Assembly (NCBI GenBank): GCA_023266415.1
Contig: JAHFQG010000075.1
Span: forward strand, 1-5,944
Direction of reading: 5' to 3'
DNA length: 5,944 nucleotides
Origin: Francisellaceae bacterium
Lineage (GTDB): Bacteria > Pseudomonadota > Gammaproteobacteria > Berkiellales > Berkiellaceae
In this document: positions 1-4,871 of the stretch, in pieces
How positions within the stretch are numbered: the first letter of the stretch is position 1
Layout of the letters: the number at the start of each line of letters is the position of its first letter
The notes under the pieces: generated by a model
What the model saw: only the letters and a program-made list of their open reading frames with translations
Databases searched by the model: none
What the model was told of the DNA's origin: nothing
Position numbers and translations under genes: made by a program

Positions 1-450
1 AACCCGCAGTCTCCCACTTTTCCTTCTTTATTATCATTTATTCGTACCAAAACGTCTCGTCACTTACAAGACACTGACACGCGGGGCAAAACAGCGGCCG
101 ATTGGGCAATACAAGTCCAACAAGGGACTATTGCTTTGGCTTTATTAGAAGCCATACAAAAAAATCAGCCCCCTATTCCTGCGTCTAAGCCTGTAGCGCC
201 TCCTCCCTCACCAGAAATCACGGCCCTATCCACGCTTCTCTTTACCCCCCCTATGTTGCACCGCGACAATCGTTCTGATTCTCCCACATACAATCCACAA
301 CATCGCGACTTCATCCCGGTTCAAGATGAAGCCTGTCAAACGGAAGAAGGTTGGGAAGAATTATCTTCGATTTGTGAGGGGCCTCCCCCACTTTCCTCTG
401 AGCCCCCCCCGCCCTCTTCTGGCTTTTTTGCACGCTTTTTACCTTGGTAA
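1..450 (+). CDS. C-terminal part of an unrecognised protein with an ankyrin-like repeat and a proline-rich tail (5' partial)
   Basis: The frame is open from the first base to the TAA at 448-450, giving 149 visible residues. No start is convincing inside the window (the first NTG is a TTG at 136 in the middle of a helix-like segment), so the gene very likely begins left of the edge. Visible residues 24-52 fit an ankyrin repeat: DTRGKTAADWAI has the D-x-x-G-x-T-x-x-x-x-A pattern, followed by a second amphipathic helix ending ALALLEAI. This would be the last, capping repeat. The rest (about 55-149) looks disordered, with proline clusters, an acidic patch EEGWEE at 115-120 and an aromatic end, GFFARFLPW. 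Ankyrin proteins bind other proteins, and in intracellular bacteria some are secreted effectors; nothing here proves secretion. The gene converges on yqaA-nlpD and overlaps its end by 12 bases. Coding status is likely because the frame is long, but function is unknown and one repeat is thin evidence. Confidence 0.6.
   Translation, partial: NPQSPTFPSLLSFIRTKTSRHLQDTDTRGKTAADWAIQVQQGTIALALLEAIQKNQPPIPASKPVAPPPSPEITALSTLLFTPPMLHRDNRSDSPTYNPQHRDFIPVQDEACQTEEGWEELSSICEGPPPLSSEPPPPSSGFFARFLPW
403..410 (+). repeat. C8 homopolymer in the proline-rich tail
   Basis: Eight consecutive C bases encode part of the EPPPP stretch near the end of the ankyrin-like gene. Loss of one C would replace the last residues with a tail ending at a TAG just past the normal stop. 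Gain of one C would give a more hydrophobic tail ending slightly further on. Slippage here is possible but not shown; it could also be a sequencing-error hotspot. Confidence 0.6.
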
Positions 451-1728
451 ATAGTCTAATGGGTTAACAGGCTTTCCTTTGCGACGAATTTCGAAGTGCA
501 ACATAGGTTTATCGGTGTCACTTTTGCCCAAAGTGGCTATTTTGTCGCCCGCCTGAACTTGCTGGCCCTCTTTCACCAAGAGGGTGTCATTGTGGGCATA
601 AGCGGATAAAAAATCATTATTATGTTTTAAAATAATGAGTTTGCCTAAACCTCGAATGCCTTGACCCACATACACCACCTTACCCTTTCCAGCAGAATAT
701 ACCCCATCACCCAATTTCCCTGTGAAGTTAAGGCCTCGGTTGGGGCTATCGGGTTTATAAAAGCCAATAATTTTGCCAGAAGAGGGCCAAAACCAATGCA
801 CTTTACTGGCTAAACGGCCGCCTTTCTTTAGGGTGGACTCAGATTTTAAGGAGGGCTCTGAAGCCTTCGGATGGGCGGGCATGGCATGCCGCACCCCGAC
901 AGTAGAAACAGAGGTATGAGTAGCGACAACAGGTTCAACAGGCAAAGAAACAGCAGCAACCACCGTGAGTAATTGCCCTTCTTGTAAAGGCGTTGACACA
1001 CGAATATGGTTCATAGCAGCCAAGGTGGTTGGATCTAAATCGTACAACCAAGCCACAGAATACACGGTGTCCCCACTCACCACTCGATATTTTCCATGGG
1101 TAGACAAGGTACTGGGTACAGTTTTGGTGACTTGGGCGGGGGGTTGTTGTTGGCAGCCGGCTAGGTACAGAAAGACAGCAAATCCAGCCACAATGAGCAG
1201 CAGCCCCCAGCCAAGGCGGTCGATATAGCGATGCATGAAGCGATCTATCGCCTGATGCTTGGCCAAATAAGCCACCAGGTAAAAGCGGGAAGCACGGCCC
1301 AAAAAAGAGGCTATTATAAAAGACAACAAAGGCATTTGCATTACCCCTGCCCCAATGGTAAAGAGTTTATAAGGGATAGGGGTGATGGTGGCCGCTACCA
1401 AAATGGTCCAGATGCCATAGTGTTCGAAAAAAACGGATACTTTATGGTAAGCGGCTTCATATCCCCAAGTGATGATATAGCCATGTACCCATTCGAAAGC
1501 ACCCCAGCCCAATAAATATCCTAACACCCCTCCTAAAACTGAGGTAATAGTGGTAAGCAGTGCCAACGAATAAGCCTTGTGAGGGGAGGACAAGCACATG
1601 GGCGCTAACAATACATCAGGAGGAATGGGAAAGAAAGAAGATTCTGCAAAGCTCACTGCACCCAAATATCGATTGGCTTTAGGGTGTTTGGCCCAGGTAA
1701 GAACCAGTTTGTATAGTTTTAAAAACAT
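439..1728 (-). CDS. Fusion of a DedA/YqaA-family membrane protein with an NlpD-type LysM/M23 lipoprotein
   Basis: This 429-residue protein joins two products that are usually separate. Residues 1-190 match the YqaA branch of the DedA (VTT/SNARE-associated) membrane family: FAESSFFPIPPDVLL at 27-41, TPIPYKLFTIGAG at 116-128 and GRASRF at 144-149, with about five hydrophobic segments. Residues 189-192 are a lipobox, LAGC, followed by a Gln-rich stretch, a LysM domain (about 213-256, YRVVSGDT), a linker and an M23/LytM domain (about 311-429). The M23 metal ligands are lost: Arg331 and Asn334 replace the first His and Asp, and Met409 replaces the first His of HxH. NlpD of E. coli is likewise degenerate and works by activating the amidase AmiC at the septum; the same role is inferred here. 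The DedA part may be a lipid transporter or membrane-homeostasis factor. Start ATG at 1728 has GAGGG six bases upstream. The gene lies 46 bases after surE. A real fusion, rather than a lost stop or a sequencing error, is supported by an uninterrupted frame with both halves complete. Confidence 0.9.
   Translation of the reverse strand: MFLKLYKLVLTWAKHPKANRYLGAVSFAESSFFPIPPDVLLAPMCLSSPHKAYSLALLTTITSVLGGVLGYLLGWGAFEWVHGYIITWGYEAAYHKVSVFFEHYGIWTILVAATITPIPYKLFTIGAGVMQMPLLSFIIASFLGRASRFYLVAYLAKHQAIDRFMHRYIDRLGWGLLLIVAGFAVFLYLAGCQQQPPAQVTKTVPSTLSTHGKYRVVSGDTVYSVAWLYDLDPTTLAAMNHIRVSTPLQEGQLLTVVAAVSLPVEPVVATHTSVSTVGVRHAMPAHPKASEPSLKSESTLKKGGRLASKVHWFWPSSGKIIGFYKPDSPNRGLNFTGKLGDGVYSAGKGKVVYVGQGIRGLGKLIILKHNNDFLSAYAHNDTLLVKEGQQVQAGDKIATLGKSDTDKPMLHFEIRRKGKPVNPLDYLPR
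1156..1212 (-). other. Shared last DedA helix / NlpD lipoprotein signal segment
   Basis: Residues 173-191 of the fusion form a hydrophobic helix that ends in LAG, directly before Cys192 (codon 1153-1155). The preceding segment (about 157-171) holds Lys157, Arg163, Arg167 and Arg171, which by the positive-inside rule sits in the cytoplasm and puts the NlpD part in the periplasm. The helix can be read as the final membrane span of YqaA or as the h-region of a lipoprotein signal peptide. The residue after Cys is Gln rather than Asp, so a cleaved, lipidated product would be expected to be sorted to the outer membrane. Confidence 0.65.
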
Positions 1729-1734
1729 TAGTTA

Positions 1735-1750
1735 CCCTCTATCCCCTCCT
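1735..1750 (-). promoter_or_regulatory. Two purine-rich Shine-Dalgarno candidates upstream of yqaA-nlpD
   Basis: On the minus strand GAGGG (1739-1735) lies six bases before the ATG, and a stronger AGGAGGGG (1750-1743) lies 14 bases before it. The nearer one has normal spacing and supports the ATG at 1728. The farther one may help load ribosomes across the 46-base gap after surE. Confidence 0.5.
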
Positions 1751-1774
1751 TCGCCCCGTGCTATATCAACCTGT

Positions 1775-2536
1775 CTAAAAATGCGCAATCCAATCTTTCA
1801 GTTCACCCAATAAATTGTATTTCGTCATATCCAAATGTAGAGGCGTGACGCTAGCGTAGCCATTTTTGATGGCATGGAAGTCAGTTCCCTCACCTGCATC
1901 TTGTTCTTTACCGGGGGGACCAATCCAATAAATATCTCGTCCGTGTGGGTCGCGCTCTTTGATCACTTTTTCCAAACAATGCCGTGTGCCCAATCGGCAC
2001 ACTTGAACCCCTTTCAGTAATGCATAGGGGACATTAGGCACATTCACATTCAAAATAGTGTCTTGGGGTAACCGATGCACTTTCAGCAAACGAACCATAT
2101 TTTGCGCCACTTGGGCCGCAGTTTCATAATACAAAACATCGGGGTTATCGGTTGACAACGAAATAGCAATGGCTGGATAGCCTAAAGAACGTCCTTCAAT
2201 AGCCGCTGCGACGGTGCCTGAATAAAATACATCGTCCCCTAAGTTAGTACCTTCGTTGATGCCACTCACCACCATATCTGGCCTATCAAACCCTAAATTT
2301 AACGCACCTGAGACAGCCAAATGCACACAGTCAGTGGGGGTACCATTAACAGCAATAGTCCCATTGTCTAACCGGATCAAACGCAAAGGATGGGATAACG
2401 TGAGCGAATGGCTGGCGGCAGTCCGATTTCTATCGGGCCCCACCACGGCTATTTGGGCAATTTCAGCCATATAGCGTGCTAACATTTGGATGCCAGGAGC
2501 ATAAACCCCATCATCGTTACTAACTAAAATTTTCAT
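1775..2536 (-). CDS. surE: 5'/3'-nucleotidase SurE
   Basis: SurE removes phosphate from nucleoside 5'- and 3'-monophosphates, using a divalent metal, in the cytoplasm; the E. coli enzyme also acts on short polyphosphate. The 253-residue protein has the usual family length and is intact. The N-terminal SNDDG motif supplies the metal ligands Asp8 and Asp9. PDRNRTAAS at 34-42 places Thr39 where E. coli has Ser39, keeping the hydroxyl ligand. SGINEG at 91-96 supplies Asn94, and [16 protein letters not shown] (100-115) is the conserved active-site loop region. YWIGPP (203-208) and GTDF (217-220) are also typical. The ATG overlaps the ispDF stop (ATGA), and AAAGGA (2549-2544) lies seven bases upstream, so the start is well supported. 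In many Gammaproteobacteria pcm follows surE; here it is absent and yqaA-nlpD comes next. Confidence 0.97.
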   Translation of the reverse strand: MKILVSNDDGVYAPGIQMLARYMAEIAQIAVVGPDRNRTAASHSLTLSHPLRLIRLDNGTIAVNGTPTDCVHLAVSGALNLGFDRPDMVVSGINEGTNLGDDVFYSGTVAAAIEGRSLGYPAIAISLSTDNPDVLYYETAAQVAQNMVRLLKVHRLPQDTILNVNVPNVPYALLKGVQVCRLGTRHCLEKVIKERDPHGRDIYWIGPPGKEQDAGEGTDFHAIKNGYASVTPLHLDMTKYNLLGELKDWIAHF

Positions 2537-3684
2537 AAAAGATTCCTTTGTATCATAACCACCACGTGAGCGCTTAACCCCAACCCTTGACCCAGGGGGC
2601 CTAAGCCTTCCATGGTTTTAGCCTTAATACTCACCGCGGTGATGGATATATCGCACAAGAGGCTGATCTGTTTTCGCATATCGTCGATAAACGGCCGTAA
2701 TTTGGGTTTTTCAAGCACCAAGTTCATATCAATATGATGAACAGTATAGCCGATTTTATGCAATTTTTTGAGGATTTCTGTCACAAAATAGGCACTGTCT
2801 TGATTTTTATGCTGAGGATTAGAATCTGGAAAATATAACCCAATATCCCCCAACACAGCCGCCCCCAATAATGCATCGCACAAGGCATGTAGGGCAACGT
2901 CTCCATCCGAATGGGCTTCTACCGTATGGGTGTGCGGGATGTCCACCCCCGCAAGTTTAAAAGTACCCTGCCCCAATTTAAAACGGTGGATATCAAACCC
3001 TATCCCCACCCGCATGTCTTTCTGGCCCATCAGAAGAGCTTCAATGAGGGGAATATCGTGCGCAAAAGTGAGTTTAGGATTGGGATGTTGGAGGGGTACC
3101 ACTTGCCCGTTCAAGCCCATATGCTCTAAACTTTCCGCTTCATCAGTCGCCATCGTATCAGAAGCTTGGCAGGCCAGGAGCGCTCTTTTTAAGAGCCCCA
3201 GCCGAAACATTTGGGGGGTAGAGGCCTGCCATAGATGGGTACGCGGTATTGTTTTTTGAATGTGATGGTGCATGTCCACTTGTTTTAAGGTGTCTCGTAC
3301 AGGTTCGGCCAACAGTCCTCCGACAGGGTGAGATTGGCAGAGTAACACCAACTGTTGGAGATCTAGGAGGGACAAACAAGGGCGAGCGGCATCGTGTACC
3401 AACACAAAATCGTTATCAGAAGCACCAAAGCTTTCTAACTTAATTAATCCGTTTAGCACAGAAGCGGCGCGAGTATTGCCTCCCACACAGGTGTTTTCTC
3501 CTGGATAATTGGGGGAAGATTTGGGCAAAACCACCACACGCTCTGCCAGCCAAGAAGATTTTTGAAAAGGCAGCAGCGCCCAGGCTAAGATGGATTTGCC
3601 ACCTAGGCTCAGAAATTGTTTGGGGGTTTCTCCCAGTCGAGTTCCCTGGCCAGCTGCCATGATAAGTGTGTGTATGGGGATCAT
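2533..3684 (-). CDS. ispDF: Bifunctional IspD/IspF enzyme of the MEP isoprenoid pathway
   Basis: This 383-residue protein carries two enzymes of the MEP pathway. The N-terminal part (about 1-220) is 2-C-methyl-D-erythritol 4-phosphate cytidylyltransferase. It shows [10 protein letters not shown] (9-18) with Arg17 and Lys22 of the CTP-binding loop, HDAARP (97-102), EPVRDT (127-132), Arg148, TDEA (180-183) and Lys204. The C-terminal part, from Met224, is 2-C-methyl-D-erythritol 2,4-cyclodiphosphate synthase. It shows DIH (231-233) and His266 as metal ligands, HSDGDV (258-263), LGDIG (278-282), FPD (285-287) and a KAKTMEGLG motif (354-362). All key residues seem present in both halves. The linker is very short. 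Fused IspDF is best known from Alpha- and Epsilonproteobacteria; gammaproteobacterial clusters usually have two genes. The ATG overlaps the ftsB stop (ATGA) and has no clear Shine-Dalgarno sequence, so translation is probably coupled to ftsB. Confidence 0.96.
   Translation of the reverse strand: MIPIHTLIMAAGQGTRLGETPKQFLSLGGKSILAWALLPFQKSSWLAERVVVLPKSSPNYPGENTCVGGNTRAASVLNGLIKLESFGASDNDFVLVHDAARPCLSLLDLQQLVLLCQSHPVGGLLAEPVRDTLKQVDMHHHIQKTIPRTHLWQASTPQMFRLGLLKRALLACQASDTMATDEAESLEHMGLNGQVVPLQHPNPKLTFAHDIPLIEALLMGQKDMRVGIGFDIHRFKLGQGTFKLAGVDIPHTHTVEAHSDGDVALHALCDALLGAAVLGDIGLYFPDSNPQHKNQDSAYFVTEILKKLHKIGYTVHHIDMNLVLEKPKLRPFIDDMRKQISLLCDISITAVSIKAKTMEGLGPLGQGLGLSAHVVVMIQRNLL
2544..2549 (-). promoter_or_regulatory. 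Ribosome binding site of surE
   Basis: AAAGGA on the minus strand, inside the last codons of ispDF, is seven bases before the surE ATG. With the ATGA overlap it allows both direct initiation and coupling to ispDF translation. Confidence 0.6.
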
Positions 3685-3971
3685 TGGGGTTCGTGGGGAA
3701 TAACTTGGAAGAAAGTTTCGCCTTGCCGTATCATGCCCAAATCGACACGGGCACGTTCTTCGAGGGCACCCAGGCGATGTTTTAGATCTTGAACTTCCGC
3801 TTCTAGGAGTTGATTTCTGTGTTTAAGTTGGTCTACTGTCATAATTTGAACGGAGACTTCTTTTTTAAGGCGCCATACCCCAGGAATATTTCCATCCAAA
3901 AACCATAAGCGGGCTTGTAAGGCCAAACATATCATGGCCAACAAGGCAATAAGCGCCTTTGGAGCCGTCAT
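3681..3971 (-). CDS. ftsB: Cell division protein FtsB
   Basis: FtsB is a small bitopic inner-membrane protein that joins FtsL and FtsQ in the divisome and helps switch on septal peptidoglycan synthesis. From the chosen start it is 96 residues, near the 103 of E. coli. Residues 5-23 form one membrane helix after a short N terminus. Residues about 33-68 are heptad-like and should form the periplasmic coiled coil. The C-terminal signature is clear: EERAR (71-75), then [12 protein letters not shown] (79-90). The frame is open up to 4049, but the ATG at 3971 gives the expected N terminus MTAPKAL and has GAAGGGGGG (3989-3981) nine bases upstream. The ATG at 3980 would have G6 directly against it, which is poor spacing. 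It is the first gene of the minus-strand cluster and overlaps ispDF by four bases. Confidence 0.93.
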   Translation of the reverse strand: MTAPKALIALLAMICLALQARLWFLDGNIPGVWRLKKEVSVQIMTVDQLKHRNQLLEAEVQDLKHRLGALEERARVDLGMIRQGETFFQVIPHEPQ

Positions 3972-3980
3972 GCTACCCAT

Positions 3981-3989
3981 CCCCCCTTC
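3981..3989 (-). promoter_or_regulatory. Ribosome binding site deciding the ftsB start
   Basis: GAAGGGGGG on the minus strand ends nine bases before the ATG at 3971-3969. This spacing favours that start over the upstream in-frame ATGs at 3980 and 4049. Confidence 0.55.
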
Positions 3990-3995
3990 AAAGGC

Positions 3996-4001
3996 CTTAT
4001 A
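3996..4001 (-). promoter_or_regulatory. Possible -10 box for the ftsB cluster
   Basis: The minus strand reads TATAAG, five of six bases matching the -10 consensus, within the same TTATAA palindrome used on the plus strand. Transcription would start near 3989, leaving a leader of about 18 bases that begins at the Shine-Dalgarno sequence. A TTGTAA lies 20 bases upstream, longer than the ideal spacing, so this is tentative. Confidence 0.3.
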
Positions 4002-4003
4002 AT
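3998..4003 (+). promoter_or_regulatory. -10 box of the dapD-dapE promoter
   Basis: A perfect TATAAT lies 40 bases before the dapD ATG at 4044. Transcription would start near 4010, downstream of the in-frame ATG at 4002, which argues for the 4044 start. I see no good -35 box at 16-18 bases, so the promoter may be weak or need an activator. Confidence 0.5.
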
Positions 4004-4029
4004 GGCATGCCTCGACATCCTTTACAACC

Positions 4030-4036
4030 GAAAAGG
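4030..4036 (+). promoter_or_regulatory. Ribosome binding site of dapD
   Basis: GAAAAGG lies seven bases before the ATG at 4044. The match is modest but the spacing is good, and it supports this start over the ATG at 4002. Confidence 0.5.
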
Positions 4037-4043
4037 CCCTTCT

Positions 4044-4871
4044 ATGCACCTACTGGCTCCCAGAATCCACGCGGCTTGGCAGAACCGCCAAACCCTATCA
4101 GAACACGCCTTAACTGAGCTTCGAGATACCTTAAGTCTCATTTTTCGAGAATTAGAACAAGGCACCGTCCGAGTCGCTCAAAAAAATGAAGCGGGCATCT
4201 GGGAAACCGCTTCCTGGCTTAAAGAGGCCATTTTGCTGCACTTTCAAATCACCCAAAGTCAGTGTATCTCAGGGGGATTTACCCAATTTTTTGATAAAAT
4301 TCAGCCCCAGTTTGCTGATTTTACGACGGAGGATTTTAAAAATCGCCACTTACGTGTGGTCCCCCCGGCCACCGTTCGCCAAGGGGCGTATATTGGCCCA
4401 AAGGTGATCCTCATGCCCTCCTATGTCAACGTAGGTGCCTACGTAGACGAAGGCACGCTCATCGATACTTGGGCAACGGTAGGCTCGTGTGCTCAAATTG
4501 GAAAATACGTTCATATTTCAGGAGGAGCGGGAATTGGGGGTGTACTAGAGCCACTGCAGGCCACGCCCACCATCATTGAAGATCACTGTTTCATTGGGGG
4601 GCGTTCTGAAATTGTAGAAGGTGTGGTGGTAGAAAGTGGCTCCGTCATTTCAATGGGGGTCTTTTTGGGACAAAGTACCCGCATTTATGATCGCGAAAAC
4701 GATACCGTTTTGTATGGCCGTATTCCCGCCAACAGCGTTGTTGTGCCAGGCTCTTTACCAGGCCACAATGGAAAATATCATCTTAATTGTGCGGTGATTG
4801 TGAAACGGGTGGACCTTCAAACGCGTGAAAAAGTGGGGCTTAATGCCATCTTGCGGGAGGCGTTATCGTGA
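4044..4871 (+). CDS. dapD: 2,3,4,5-tetrahydropyridine-2,6-dicarboxylate N-succinyltransferase
   Basis: DapD transfers a succinyl group from succinyl-CoA to tetrahydrodipicolinate in the succinylase branch of the diaminopimelate/lysine pathway, in the cytoplasm. From the ATG at 4044 the protein is 275 residues, against 274 in E. coli. Residues 1-100 form the helical N-terminal domain ([10 protein letters not shown] at 58-67). Residues about 106-235 form the left-handed beta helix of hexapeptide repeats: [34 protein letters not shown] (124-144), [15 protein letters not shown] and [19 protein letters not shown] are all nearly as in E. coli. STRIYDRE (211-218) and the C-terminal [14 protein letters not shown] (244-257) also match. 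An in-frame ATG at 4002 would add 14 residues but overlaps the -10 box, so I reject it. The gene is divergent from ftsB and overlaps dapE by four bases. I see no damage. Confidence 0.97.
   Translation: MHLLAPRIHAAWQNRQTLSEHALTELRDTLSLIFRELEQGTVRVAQKNEAGIWETASWLKEAILLHFQITQSQCISGGFTQFFDKIQPQFADFTTEDFKNRHLRVVPPATVRQGAYIGPKVILMPSYVNVGAYVDEGTLIDTWATVGSCAQIGKYVHISGGAGIGGVLEPLQATPTIIEDHCFIGGRSEIVEGVVVESGSVISMGVFLGQSTRIYDRENDTVLYGRIPANSVVVPGSLPGHNGKYHLNCAVIVKRVDLQTREKVGLNAILREALS
4855..4860 (+). promoter_or_regulatory. Ribosome binding site of dapE
   Basis: GGGAGG inside the end of dapD lies seven bases before a GTG at 4868. It decides the dapE start, since no ATG is present near the expected N terminus. 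Confidence 0.65.

Noticed and set aside
136..138. TTG as the start of the left-hand gene
   Set aside because: The frame is open to the window edge and the TTG falls within the second helix of the ankyrin-like repeat, with no Shine-Dalgarno sequence.
451..520. Rho-independent terminator for the left-hand gene
   Set aside because: T-rich bits occur, but I could not find a stable GC-rich stem directly before them.
965..1228. Plus-strand open frame of 87 codons opposite the yqaA-nlpD joint
   Set aside because: Its existence follows from the codon pattern of the conserved LysM and helix region on the other strand; no ribosome binding site or recognisable domain.
1231..1515. Plus-strand open frame of 94 codons opposite yqaA
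   Set aside because: It is antisense to a clearly conserved membrane domain, resembles nothing I recognise, and has no plausible promoter or operon context.
1891..2420. SurE inactivation through the change at residue 39
   Set aside because: Thr39 replaces the Ser metal ligand but keeps the hydroxyl group, and all other motifs are intact, so loss of activity is not supported.
2930..3259. Plus-strand open frame of 109 codons opposite ispDF
   Set aside because: It lies entirely within the conserved IspD/IspF coding sequence on the other strand, and the translation has no domain character.
4002..4043. Longer dapD start at the in-frame ATG 4002
   Set aside because: It overlaps the TATAAT box, has no Shine-Dalgarno sequence, and the 4044 start gives the family's normal length with a better-placed GAAAAGG.
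3972..4049. Longer ftsB start at the ATG 4049
   Set aside because: It would add 26 residues before a normal FtsB N terminus and run into dapD; the strong GAAGGGGGG is correctly placed for the ATG at 3971.
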